Notes under the pieces: model-generated | What the model was told of the DNA's origin: nothing | What the model saw: only the letters and a program-made list of their open reading frames with translations | The model's database searches: none | Part shown: piece by piece, positions 20,667 to 29,264 of the stretch | Layout: each line of letters begins with the position of its first letter | Numbering within the stretch: position 1 is the first letter of the stretch | Origin: Lentzea pudingi | Lineage (GTDB): Bacteria > Actinomycetota > Actinomycetes > Mycobacteriales > Pseudonocardiaceae | Direction: 5' to 3' | Assembly (NCBI RefSeq): GCF_014646255.1 | Contig: NZ_BMNC01000025.1 | Span: 43,077 to 78,250 of the forward strand | DNA length: 35,174 bases | Made by a program: the position numbers and the translations under genes

Positions 20667-23600
20667 CTAGTCCGGCGGGATCCACGCGAACTGGATGCGC
20701 TGCTGACCGTGCTTGCGGGTCACCAGCGTGCCCCGGCCGGGAGGCTGCGGCGACGGCTTGAGGTTGCCGACGATGTTGCCCTCCTCCTTCGAGCCGGACC
20801 CGACGAAGATCGGCGCCGAGATCTCCTTCAGCTTGCCCATGACCGGGTCGTACATCGCGCGGGACGCACCACCCATGCGGCGGACGACGACGATGTGCAG
20901 ACCGACGTCCTTGGCCTGCGGGATGAACTCGGCCAGCGGCTGCATGGGGTTCGCACCACCCTGCGGAGCGACCAGGTCGTAGTCGTCGACGACGACGAAG
21001 ACCTCGGGGCCCTTCCACCAGGAGCGGTTCTTGAGCTGCTCCTGCGTGACGTCCGGACCGGGCATGCGGCCCGCGAGCGAGCCCCTGATCTCCTGCACGT
21101 TCTGCGTGAACTGCGGGCCCGACACCGCGTAGGTGAGCAGGTGGTCGGTGTCGATGAAGCCGAGCATCGTGCGTCGGTAGTCCGCCAGCAGGATCAACGC
21201 CTCGGAGGAGGTGTAGCTCTGCATGATGCCGCGGACGATCGTGCGCAGGATGTTCGTCTTGCCGGACTCGCCGTCCGCCAGCGCCATGAAGTGCGGGTCC
21301 GCGTCGAAGTCCAGGTAGACCGGCGCGAGCTCGTCCTCGTTGACACCGACCGGCACGAGGCGGCCGCGCTGGGGGAAGGTCTGCTGGACGTGCGCCATGA
21401 ACTGCGCGTGGTCGAGCAGGTCGGGCAGCATGCGGACCTGCGGGGCACGCGGCCCCTGCCACGCCTGCGTGAGCTTCGCGGCGAGGTCCGCGACACCCGC
21501 GGTGACAGTGTTCGCGTCCTGCGAGGTGTCGATGCGCGGCAGACCGACGAGGTAGTGCAGCCTGCGCCCGGTGGAACCGTCCAGGGTGATGCCGCGGCCA
21601 GGACGGCCCGGCGGCACGTTGACGGCGACCTTGCGGTCGACCTCGGACTCGCTCGGGTCACCGAGCCGCAGCTCGAAGCGCGTGCCGAGGAGGTCCTTCA
21701 TCGCGGGCCGGATCTCCGCCCACCGGCTCGCGCCGACGATGACGTGCACGCCGTAGGACAGACCCTGCGCGGCGAGCGCCTGGATCTGCGGCTCGACCAT
21801 CTCGAACTCCTGGCGGAAGTTCATCCAGCCGTCGATGACCAGGAACGCGTCGCCGAAGGCGTCGTCCTTGATCTCACCGCGACGCTTGCGGTTGCGGAAC
21901 TCGGCCAGCTCGATGCGCTGGTCGCGCCAGCGGAGCTCGCGCTCCGAGATCAGCGACTGCAGCTCGGCCACCATGCGGCGGACCTTGTCGACGTCGAGAC
22001 GACCGGCGAACCCACCGACGTGCGGGAGGTCCTCCATCGCGGCGAGCGAGCCACCACCGAGGTCGATGCAGTAGAACTGCACCTCCTCCGGCGTGTGGGT
22101 GAGCGCCATCGACGCGATGATCGTCCTGAGCATCATCGACTTGCCGGACTGCGGGCCGCCGACGATCGCACCGTGGCCCGCCGCACCGGAGAAGTCCGCC
22201 CACAGCAGGTCGCGGCGCTGCTCGAACGGCTTGTCGACGATGCCGACCGGGACCTGCAGCGTGCTGTTGGCCGGGTAGCCCGGCGAGGTGAGACCGCGGT
22301 CCTGCGTCACGTCGAGCGGCGGCAGCATCGTGTCCATCGTCGCCGGCTCGTTGAGCGGCGGCAGCCACACCTCGTGCGCGGGCGGGCCCTGACCGACGAG
22401 GCGGTCGACGATGAGCTCGAGCTGGGTCGGCTCGTTCGCGTCCTCCTTGACCGGCTCCGCGACCTTCACCGGCTCGAGCGGGCGCTCCGGCTCCTTCGGG
22501 ATCTCGATGAAGTCCGGCACGAAGAAGCGCGGGCGCTTGTCGCTGCGCACGGCCACCGACTCACCGGCGGACTGCATGCCCGCCGGGCGGTAGGTGCCCG
22601 AGACGTAGAGCGCCTTGAACCTGGTCAGCGGCATGCCCTGCACGCTGAGGTAACCCGAGCCCGGGATCGGCGGCAGCTCGTAGGCGTCCGGGACGCCGAT
22701 GGCCGCGCGGGACTCCGCCGCGTTGAACGTCTTCAGACCGATCCGGTACGACAGGAACGTGTCCAGGCCGCGCAGCTTGCCCTCCTCCAGCCGCTGCGAC
22801 GCGAGGAGCATGTGCATCTGCAGCGACCGGCCGACACGACCGATCTGGAGGAAGATGTCGATGAAGTCCGGCTTCGCCGTCAGCATCTCGGAGAACTCGT
22901 CGATGCAGATGAAGAGCGCGGGCAGCGGGTCGAGCTGGGCGCCGTTCTCACGGGCCTTCTCGTAGTCCCAGACGTTCTTGTAGTTGCCCTTCGCCAGCAC
23001 CTCCTGGCGACGCGACACCTCGCCCTCGATGGCGTCCTTCATGCGGTCGACGAGGCTGAGGTCGCCGGCGAGGTTGGTGATCGTCGCGGCGACGTGCGGT
23101 GCCTTGTCCAGGCCGAGGAACGTCGCACCACCCTTGAAGTCGACGAGGATCATGTTGAGCGCCGTCGACGAGTGCGAGGCCAGCAGACCGAGCACCAGCG
23201 TGCGGAGGAACTCCGACTTGCCGGAACCGGTCGCGCCGATGCACAGGCCGTGCGGGCCCATGCCGTCCTCGGCCGCTTCCTTGATGTCGAGCTCGACCGC
23301 CTGGCCGTGCTCGCCGATGCCGAACGGGATGCGGTAGCGGTCGCGCTTGGGCCGCGGCCGCCACGCCTGCTGCACGTCGAACGTGATCGGGTCGCCGGGG
23401 ATGCCCATGAACTCGAGCAGCGGCGGGTTGTTGCTCATCGCCAACGGGTCTTCGCCCGAGTCGCCACCGGCCTCACCGGCGGCACCCATGCGGTAGGGCG
23501 ACAGACGGCGGGCGAGGGCCTCGGCCTCCACGATGGACAACCGGTCCGGCGCGCCGAACCACTCGACACCGCTCGCGGAACGGGCACCCAGCTGGTTGTT

Positions 23601-24692
23601 CTCGACGACGAGACGCAGGCCGCGCCGTGCCGTCAGGTTGCCGAGGCACTCGCTCAGGTCGAGCAGCGTGACGCCGACCAGGCCCTCTTCGAGGATGATC
23701 ATCTCTTCGCGGCTGATGTCGCCGTCGTCGATGACGATCACGATGTGCGGCTGGTCGGGCGGCGGCGGGGCGTTGCGGGTGAACCGCTGCCGGTCGCGCA
23801 GGTTCTCGTCCAGCATCGCCTCGACCTCGGCGAGCGAGTTCGCCATCATGCGGCGCTGGCCGATGCCGTCGATGTCGGTGGGGTGCTGCGCGTGCGGCAG
23901 CCACTTCGCCCATTCCCACAGCTGCTTGGTGCGGCCCGCGCTGACGACCGCGATCAGCAGGTCGTCCGGGGCGTGGAACGTGACGAGCTGGGCGAGCAGG
24001 GCGCGCGCGAGGTCGCGGCGGTCCTCGATCTCACCGAGCAGCCCGACCGCGGCGAACCCGCGCAGTGCGATGGAGATGGGGAGGTCCGGCACGAGCGAGT
24101 GGGCGCGCACGAAACGGCGCAGCGCCAGCGTCGCGATCGGCTCGAGCTCCTCGACGGGACCGGTCTGCGGCGGCACCAGGCGGGTCGCGAGGCGCTGCGA
24201 GCCCCGTCCCGCGCGCAGGTGGCAGAAGTCCGGGTCGTTCTGACGGCGTTCCCACATGCGCCGGGTGGTGGCGAGCGACCACAGCATCTGCGGGTCCGGG
24301 TGCACCCACTCGCGCTCGGCGCGCTGCTCGTCGGCAGCCTCGCGGGCGCGGTCGCGCATCTGGCCGAGGTACCGCAGGTAGTCCTTGCGGTCCTCGTTCA
24401 TCTCGGCTTTCTTCTGGCCCTTGCCCGAGCCCATGCCGCTCGCCATCATGCCGATGGTCGAGATCATCATCATGCCCGGCATGATCATCGCCGCGGGCTG
24501 CCGCGGCATGAAGACGAGCATCATGCCCATCATGCCCATCGACGCCACGATCATGACGACGGGCATCGCCTTCATCATGATGTTGCCGGGGATGATCCGG
24601 GGGACCTCGGGTGGCGGTTCGAGGTGGACCTCACCGCCAGGAGGCCGGGGAGCAGCAAGGCGTGCCGTTCGCTTGAACTGCAGCGTGCTCAA
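20667..24692 (-). CDS. eccC: EccC, FtsK/SpoIIIE-type ATPase of the ESX secretion machine
   Basis: EccC is the motor of type VII secretion and recruits substrates at the inner membrane. The TTG at 24692 (STLQFKRTARLAAPRPPGGE) is chosen because GAGGTG lies 8 bases upstream; a longer frame from a GTG at 24740 has no ribosome-binding site. The 1341-residue product is a single chain, as in ESX-4, not split. Residues about 38-85 contain two very Met-rich transmembrane helices. Three ATPase domains follow: GATGSGKS at 486-493 with FICIDEFSEML, GGPQSGKS at 845-852 with FLVIDGWMNF (no acidic residue after the Walker B Asp), and ADGESGKT at 1139-1146 with FVVVDDYDLV. The gene is divergent from eccD and is followed by its own terminator. 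Confidence 0.96.
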   Translation of the reverse strand: MSTLQFKRTARLAAPRPPGGEVHLEPPPEVPRIIPGNIMMKAMPVVMIVASMGMMGMMLVFMPRQPAAMIMPGMMMISTIGMMASGMGSGKGQKKAEMNEDRKDYLRYLGQMRDRAREAADEQRAEREWVHPDPQMLWSLATTRRMWERRQNDPDFCHLRAGRGSQRLATRLVPPQTGPVEELEPIATLALRRFVRAHSLVPDLPISIALRGFAAVGLLGEIEDRRDLARALLAQLVTFHAPDDLLIAVVSAGRTKQLWEWAKWLPHAQHPTDIDGIGQRRMMANSLAEVEAMLDENLRDRQRFTRNAPPPPDQPHIVIVIDDGDISREEMIILEEGLVGVTLLDLSECLGNLTARRGLRLVVENNQLGARSASGVEWFGAPDRLSIVEAEALARRLSPYRMGAAGEAGGDSGEDPLAMSNNPPLLEFMGIPGDPITFDVQQAWRPRPKRDRYRIPFGIGEHGQAVELDIKEAAEDGMGPHGLCIGATGSGKSEFLRTLVLGLLASHSSTALNMILVDFKGGATFLGLDKAPHVAATITNLAGDLSLVDRMKDAIEGEVSRRQEVLAKGNYKNVWDYEKARENGAQLDPLPALFICIDEFSEMLTAKPDFIDIFLQIGRVGRSLQMHMLLASQRLEEGKLRGLDTFLSYRIGLKTFNAAESRAAIGVPDAYELPPIPGSGYLSVQGMPLTRFKALYVSGTYRPAGMQSAGESVAVRSDKRPRFFVPDFIEIPKEPERPLEPVKVAEPVKEDANEPTQLELIVDRLVGQGPPAHEVWLPPLNEPATMDTMLPPLDVTQDRGLTSPGYPANSTLQVPVGIVDKPFEQRRDLLWADFSGAAGHGAIVGGPQSGKSMMLRTIIASMALTHTPEEVQFYCIDLGGGSLAAMEDLPHVGGFAGRLDVDKVRRMVAELQSLISERELRWRDQRIELAEFRNRKRRGEIKDDAFGDAFLVIDGWMNFRQEFEMVEPQIQALAAQGLSYGVHVIVGASRWAEIRPAMKDLLGTRFELRLGDPSESEVDRKVAVNVPPGRPGRGITLDGSTGRRLHYLVGLPRIDTSQDANTVTAGVADLAAKLTQAWQGPRAPQVRMLPDLLDHAQFMAHVQQTFPQRGRLVPVGVNEDELAPVYLDFDADPHFMALADGESGKTNILRTIVRGIMQSYTSSEALILLADYRRTMLGFIDTDHLLTYAVSGPQFTQNVQEIRGSLAGRMPGPDVTQEQLKNRSWWKGPEVFVVVDDYDLVAPQGGANPMQPLAEFIPQAKDVGLHIVVVRRMGGASRAMYDPVMGKLKEISAPIFVGSGSKEEGNIVGNLKPSPQPPGRGTLVTRKHGQQRIQFAWIPPD

Positions 24693-24920
24693 CTGACAGG
24701 CACCTCTTCGACTCGTTACGCCACCAGTAGCAACCGACACTATTGCGCATCCGCGCGCGTCACGAAGGTGGGTCGGGGAAACCCAGTCGAACGTGTTCTG
24801 CGAACCACACGTGCAAGAGGCGTCGGTAAGGCCATACTAGGGCCGCCCGGCAACCGTCCAGGTGGACCAATAAGGTCGGGCCGTTGATTTGTTAGCACTG
24901 ATCTGACTTAGGGGGCCCTG
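24693..24920. promoter_or_regulatory. Divergent eccC/eccD promoter region
   Basis: This 228-bp gap must carry promoters for both eccC and eccD-mycP. On the minus strand TAGTGT near 24735-24740 could be a -10 for eccC. On the plus strand CATACTAGGGC near 24833-24843 resembles the TTTACTA element of the substrate operons. Neither has a recognisable -35. No repeats or hairpins stand out. Confidence 0.35.
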
Positions 24921-26324
24921 GTGGCGACCGGTACGACGGTGTTCAGCCGTGTCACGGTGGTGGCACCTCGAACGCGTATCGACGTCGCGCTGCCTGCCGA
25001 CGTGGCGGTGGCCGATCTCCTGCCCATGCTGCTGGACATGGCGAGAGAGGCCACTCCGGACGGTGGCGTGCGACACGGTGGCTGGTGCCTCGCGAAGCTC
25101 GGCGACAACCCGCTCGACCCGGCGCGCACGCTGGCCTCGCTCGGCGTCGTCGACGGCGAGCTGCTGCAGTTGCGGCGCCGCAACGAGAATCCGCCTCCGC
25201 CGTTGTACGACGACGTCGTCGACGCGATCGCGGAGTCCGATCCGGACTCGTTCCGGCCGTGGACCAAGGAGACCGCGCAGCGGTTCGGTCACCTGGCCGG
25301 CTCGCTCGCGCTGATCGCGTCCGCGGTGGCGTTGTTCCTGTCCGGCCCGATCACGCAGGGCGGTTCCGGCAGCGGTCTCGCGGCCGCCATCGCCGGTGGT
25401 GTCGGCGCGATCGCCATGCTGGCGGCCGGCGCGACCATCGCGCGGGCGTACAGCGCGGCGTCGACCGGTGTGCTGATCGCCGCGTGCGGTTCGCTGCCGC
25501 TGGCGTTCGTCGCGGGCTTCCACGCCGTGCCCGGCGTCGGGTTCAACCCGAAGATGCTGCTCGCCTCCGCGTTGATGATGATCTTCGCGTGGGGCGGCAT
25601 CCTGCTGATCGGCCAAGGCATCACGGTGTTCATCGCCGCGGCGACCGGCGGCACGCTCGTGGCGCTGGCGTTCCTCGTCGCGACGTTCGTCGAGCACCCG
25701 CTGTACGGCGTCGCCGCCGCGACCGGTGCCGTGGCGCTCGCCGCGCTGTCGATGCTGCCGGGCCTCACGCTGCGGCTCGCCAAGATCCCGCCGCCCGTCG
25801 TGCCGACGAACGCCGAGGACCTCAAGGAGGACAGCGGCTTCCCGGAGTACGCGGTCATCGAGCGCCGCACGGCCGTCGCGCACGAGTACCTGACGGGCAT
25901 GATCATCGGCACTGGCGTGGTCGCGGCACTGGCCGCCATCGTCGCCGCGTCCGCCGACACCGTCTGGGGCCCGATCTACGGCGTGATCGTCGCGATCGTG
26001 CTGATGATGCGCGGCCGGGCGTACGCGAACGGCGCACAGGCCGTCGCGCTGCTGTCGACCGGCATGTTCGCCAGCGCGGGCATCCTGCTGGGCTGGCTGA
26101 TCGCGTCGACCTCGTTCGACCGCATCGCGTTCGTCTTCGGCACGCTGCTGGTGCTGGGCGCGCTCGCGCTGGTGCTCGGTGTGATCTTCCCCGGCCAGAA
26201 GTTCTCGCCGCCGTTGCGCCGCACCGTCGACATCATCGAGGCGATCCTGATCGCCTCCGTGCTGCCGCTGGCGCTCGCGGTCATGGACATGTACCAGGTC
26301 TTCCGAGGCCTGATCACGCTATGA
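24921..26324 (+). CDS. eccD: EccD, polytopic ESX channel subunit
   Basis: EccD is the multi-pass inner-membrane component of the ESX core complex with EccB, EccC and EccE. The 467-residue product begins with a ubiquitin-like (YukD-type) cytoplasmic domain (about 1-90: SRVTVVAPRTRIDVALPADV, then LASLGVVDGELLQLRRR). After a linker, about eleven hydrophobic helices run from residue 128 to the end. The GTG at 24921 follows AGGGGG. Its stop overlaps the ATG of mycP (ATGA), so the two are translationally coupled. Length and domain order are normal for the family. Confidence 0.95.
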   Translation: MATGTTVFSRVTVVAPRTRIDVALPADVAVADLLPMLLDMAREATPDGGVRHGGWCLAKLGDNPLDPARTLASLGVVDGELLQLRRRNENPPPPLYDDVVDAIAESDPDSFRPWTKETAQRFGHLAGSLALIASAVALFLSGPITQGGSGSGLAAAIAGGVGAIAMLAAGATIARAYSAASTGVLIAACGSLPLAFVAGFHAVPGVGFNPKMLLASALMMIFAWGGILLIGQGITVFIAAATGGTLVALAFLVATFVEHPLYGVAAATGAVALAALSMLPGLTLRLAKIPPPVVPTNAEDLKEDSGFPEYAVIERRTAVAHEYLTGMIIGTGVVAALAAIVAASADTVWGPIYGVIVAIVLMMRGRAYANGAQAVALLSTGMFASAGILLGWLIASTSFDRIAFVFGTLLVLGALALVLGVIFPGQKFSPPLRRTVDIIEAILIASVLPLALAVMDMYQVFRGLITL

Positions 26325-27733
26325 GGACCGGCATCAGGCGCACCACGGCGGCCGCGACCGCCGGACTGCTTCTGCTGACGGGGACGCTGCCACAGGCCTC
26401 CGCTCAGCCGTCCTCGACGCCGGCGGCGGCGAAGTCGAACTCGGTGCCGCCGCCGCTCGCGGCCGGCGCCCAGCCGCCGGCGGACGAGGGCAAGCCGGAC
26501 GTGCCGTACGAGCGCACCAACAAGGGGTGCGTGGAGTCCGACACCAAGAGCGAACTGATCAAGCAGATGCCCTATGCCCAGGTCTACCTGAACCTGGAGC
26601 AGGCGCACCAGTTCGCCACGGGCAAGGGCATCAAGATCGCGATCATCGACACCGGCGTCGACCCGCGCAACCCGCGCTTCGGCGGCAGGGTCGAGGGTGG
26701 CGGTGACTACGTCGCCAACCAGAACGGCATCGACGACTGCGACGGCCACGGCACCGAGGTCGCCGGGGTCGCCGCGGCGGCCAGGACCGAGGGCGACTTC
26801 ATCGGCGCCGCACCGGAAGCGTCGATCCTGGCCATCCGCCAGACCAGCGACCGCTACGAGTTCAAGGGCAACGCGGCCAACCCGGAGAAGCGCGCCTCGG
26901 CCGGCAAGGTCGGGACGCTGGCGCAGGCCATCGTCCGCGCGGCCAACAGGGACGCGAAGGTCATCAACATCTCGTTGACGAACTGCAGCAGCCCCAAGGG
27001 TTTCAGCGCGGACGACCAGAAGCTGCAGGCCGCCATCCGGTACGCGGTGGACGTCAAGGACGTCGTGATCGTCACGGCGGCCGGCAACCTCAGCGACCAG
27101 GGCACCGGCTGCGCCGCGCAGAACAACAACCTCGACCCCAACAACGTGAACTCGGTCTCGTCGCCGGCGTGGTTCGCCGACGACGTGCTGTCCGTGGGCT
27201 CGATCGCGCGCTCGGGCGAGGTCTCGTCGTTCAGCGTCTGGGGTCCGTGGGTCAGCATCGCCGCGCCGGGCGAGGAGATCATCTCCGTCGACCCCAAGGG
27301 CACCGGCCTGACGAACGCGAACGTCACCGCGCAGGGCGTGCTGGACATCAAGGGCACGAGCTTCGCCTCCCCGTACGTCGCGGGCATCACGGCCCTGGTG
27401 CGCGAGCGGTTCCCGAAGCTCAAGGCACGTCAGGTGATGGACCGCCTCAAGGCCACGGCCCTGCACCCCGGCAACGTGTCCGGCAAGGACAACAAGACCG
27501 GCTACGGCATGGTCAACCCGGTCGCCGCGCTGACCGCCGTGCTGCCGGGCGAGTCGGCCGGGTTCAAGGCCGCGGAACCGCGGGAGATGAACACCGACGT
27601 CACCCCGCCGCCGGGACTCGACTGGCCGCCGATCATCGTGGCGCTGAGCGGCATCGGTGTCGGTGGCGCGCTGCTGATGCTGACGCTGTTCGTCCGCAAC
27701 TCGCTCAACCGCAAGCGCAAACAACCCGCCTAG
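26321..27733 (+). CDS. mycP: Mycosin, membrane-anchored subtilisin-like protease of the ESX system
   Basis: Mycosins are S8 serine proteases on the outer face of the inner membrane that stabilise the ESX complex and process substrates. The 470-residue product has a signal peptide (residues 1-28, GLLLLTGTLPQASA), a Pro-rich extension, and the catalytic triad Asp110 (AIIDTGVD), His143 (DCDGHGTEVAG) and Ser347 (GTSFASPY), with Asn256 (AAGN) as oxyanion residue. A C-terminal transmembrane helix (about 427-450) and a basic tail RKRKQPA follow. It overlaps eccD by four bases and is followed by a strong terminator. Confidence 0.96.
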   Translation: MRTGIRRTTAAATAGLLLLTGTLPQASAQPSSTPAAAKSNSVPPPLAAGAQPPADEGKPDVPYERTNKGCVESDTKSELIKQMPYAQVYLNLEQAHQFATGKGIKIAIIDTGVDPRNPRFGGRVEGGGDYVANQNGIDDCDGHGTEVAGVAAAARTEGDFIGAAPEASILAIRQTSDRYEFKGNAANPEKRASAGKVGTLAQAIVRAANRDAKVINISLTNCSSPKGFSADDQKLQAAIRYAVDVKDVVIVTAAGNLSDQGTGCAAQNNNLDPNNVNSVSSPAWFADDVLSVGSIARSGEVSSFSVWGPWVSIAAPGEEIISVDPKGTGLTNANVTAQGVLDIKGTSFASPYVAGITALVRERFPKLKARQVMDRLKATALHPGNVSGKDNKTGYGMVNPVAALTAVLPGESAGFKAAEPREMNTDVTPPPGLDWPPIIVALSGIGVGGALLMLTLFVRNSLNRKRKQPA

Positions 27734-27736
27734 CGG

Positions 27737-27794
27737 CCGTACGACGAGAAGGGCCCCGTCGGAACTCACCGGCGGGGCCCTTCTCGTCGTACGG
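27737..27794. terminator. Very long bidirectional terminator
   Basis: A perfect 22-bp stem runs between 27737-27758 and 27773-27794 (arms begin CCGTACGACGAGAAGGGCC). Four more inner pairs leave the loop AACTCA. It separates convergent mycP and the 355-aa gene, and works equally well in either direction. Confidence 0.9.
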
Positions 27795-27802
27795 CAAGAG
27801 TT

Positions 27803-28870
27803 CTAGTCGTCGTCACCGATCGTCTTCGGCGCGGCCTTCTTGGGTTTGCCGAGCAGGTCGTCGATCGAGCCGGTGAGCCGTTGCCTCGGCTTGTGCTCCT
27901 TGTCGCCGCCCTGCTGCCCGCCGCCCATGCCGCCCATCATCGGCGCCATGCCACCCATCATGCCCCCGGCAGGGGCCCCAGAACGGCCACCAGCGGGTGC
28001 GGCGGCCTGAGTGGTCCCCGCACCCCCGTTCGCCACCGGAACCTGCTCAGCGACGCCTGTGGCGCCTCCGAACTGCATCGGCTGCGGGGCCGCCGCGGCA
28101 GGTGCGCCGACCGAGCCGACACCACCGCCGACCCCGCCCCCGCCACCACCGACCGGGCCGCCCGCCGAAGCACCCGCTCCCGTGCCCGCCGCGGCCGTGA
28201 CCGAGGCCTTGGCCGGTTCGGGCATCTTGGTCTCCGGCTTGGCCGGCGCCGTGTAGGTCCAGTTCTGCTCGGGGTACTTGTGCTCCATCCGCACGGCACC
28301 GAAACCGCCGGCCTCGCCGGACACCCCGTCGCACAGCTTCAGGAACGCCTCGAGCACCTGCCGCGCGGACTCGTGCAGTTCGCGGACGGGGTCTTTGAGC
28401 TCCTCGATGTGCCGGATCGCGCGCTGGTCGCCGTCGAGCGGCAGCGCGGCCGTGCCGGACACCGAGTCGGCGGCGTCGGCGAGCACGTGCGCCATGTCCT
28501 GCACGATGACGCGAACGCCGTCCGCGGTCTCCTCCAGCGCGTCCGCCATCGCGTTCATCGCGTCGGCCATGTCGCCGCCCGCGAGCCCCACCTTGCGCAT
28601 GTGGTCGAGGAACGCGTCGGCGTCCTTGCCCTCCCACCGCGCGTCGACCGCGCCCAGCGGCGCCGTGACGTGGTTGTTGACCGCCTCGGTCACCTTCGCG
28701 GCCTTGCGCCAGCGCTCGGCTTCCTCGCGCAGGTCGTTCCAGTCGCCCACCAGCGGGTCGAAGAAGTCGTGCACGAGGTCCACGACACCGAGCTTGCGGC
28801 TGACCCGCGAGAGGTAGTCGAGCTCGGGACCGACCTCGGCCGCGATCTGCTTGCCGTCCTTGGTCACCAC
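27803..28870 (-). CDS. PPE/EspB-like WXG-containing ESX substrate candidate
   Basis: This 355-residue protein has no signal peptide. The N-terminal ~185 residues are helical with a WXG-type turn (ARWEGKDADAF, Trp79-x-Gly81). A Gly/Ala/Pro-rich low-complexity stretch (about 205-320) follows. It ends in a Met/Gly-rich tail, MMGGMGGGQQGGDKEHKPRQ then RLTGSIDDLLG, with strong likeness to the end of the 899-aa protein. Two consecutive GTG codons (28870, 28867) are possible starts; the second is better placed after TAGGGG. It lies 5 bp after an EspC-like gene, the arrangement typical of paired ESX-exported proteins. Insertion between mycP and eccB differs from mycobacterial ESX-4. Export is inferred. 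Confidence 0.8.
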   Translation of the reverse strand: MVTKDGKQIAAEVGPELDYLSRVSRKLGVVDLVHDFFDPLVGDWNDLREEAERWRKAAKVTEAVNNHVTAPLGAVDARWEGKDADAFLDHMRKVGLAGGDMADAMNAMADALEETADGVRVIVQDMAHVLADAADSVSGTAALPLDGDQRAIRHIEELKDPVRELHESARQVLEAFLKLCDGVSGEAGGFGAVRMEHKYPEQNWTYTAPAKPETKMPEPAKASVTAAAGTGAGASAGGPVGGGGGGVGGGVGSVGAPAAAAPQPMQFGGATGVAEQVPVANGGAGTTQAAAPAGGRSGAPAGGMMGGMAPMMGGMGGGQQGGDKEHKPRQRLTGSIDDLLGKPKKAAPKTIGDDD

Positions 28871-28875
28871 AGCCC

Positions 28876-29193
28876 CTACCGCCCGTCGGCCTTCTTGATC
28901 GCCCGCAAGCTCTCCTCGTCGCCCTGCCCGTGCTGCCGGGCGACGGCGTGCAGACCCTTCGAAGCCGCGTCGAGAGCGTCACAGGCGCGGGCGAGCTGCG
29001 AGTTGAGCAACTCGGCCGCACGCGCGTAGCCCTCAGCCGTACCGACGGTTCTGCCGATCTCGCCGAACGACTGGGGGCGCAGCGGGGACGCCTTCATGGC
29101 GTCCCGCACCCGCCTCAGGTCATCCGTCGTCCCGTCGATGCGGTCGGCGTACTTCTCCAACCACTCGGCATCGACGCTGATACGACCGGCCAA
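28876..29193 (-). CDS. EspC/WXG100-like small ESX-associated protein
   Basis: This helical protein of 105 residues (GRISVDAEWLEKYADRIDGT at the start, then LNSQLARACDALDAASKGLH) has the size and two-helix pattern of EspC/PE-type partners. There is no WXG turn and no clear YxxxD/E motif. It starts at a TTG (29193) preceded by TAGGGGGA. It is followed after 5 bp by the PPE/EspB-like gene, with which it probably forms a secreted pair. Family assignment rests on length, helical pattern and context. Confidence 0.7.
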   Translation of the reverse strand: MAGRISVDAEWLEKYADRIDGTTDDLRRVRDAMKASPLRPQSFGEIGRTVGTAEGYARAAELLNSQLARACDALDAASKGLHAVARQHGQGDEESLRAIKKADGR

Positions 29194-29211
29194 GACTCTG
29201 TCCCCCTACGA

Positions 29212-29258
29212 CACTCCGGGTGCACTTTGTCGCATTCGACGGTGATGCACCCGGAGTG
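29212..29258 (-). terminator. Terminator of eccB
   Basis: CACTCCGGGTGCA (29212-29224) pairs with TGCACCCGGAGTG (29246-29258) in a perfect 13-bp stem around 21 bases. It lies 7 bp past the eccB stop on the minus strand and just upstream of the EspC-like TTG start, so that pair needs a promoter close by or readthrough. Confidence 0.7.
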
Positions 29259-29264
29259 GTTCCG

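Noticed and set aside
20179..20670. A plus-strand frame of 163 codons through small-RNA units 2 and 3
   Set aside because: Its GTG overlaps the -10 of array 2, so it lies before the predicted start, and it crosses two strong terminators and array 3. The peptide pieces in the three units do not correspond.
20709..24887. A plus-strand open frame of about 1390 codons antisense to eccC
   Set aside because: It is a GC-rich shadow of eccC: Arg/Val/Asp/Leu-rich low-information sequence, no ribosome-binding site, and eccC is unmistakable. The same applies to long plus-strand frames over 2933-6334, 7866-10691 and 17818-20031.
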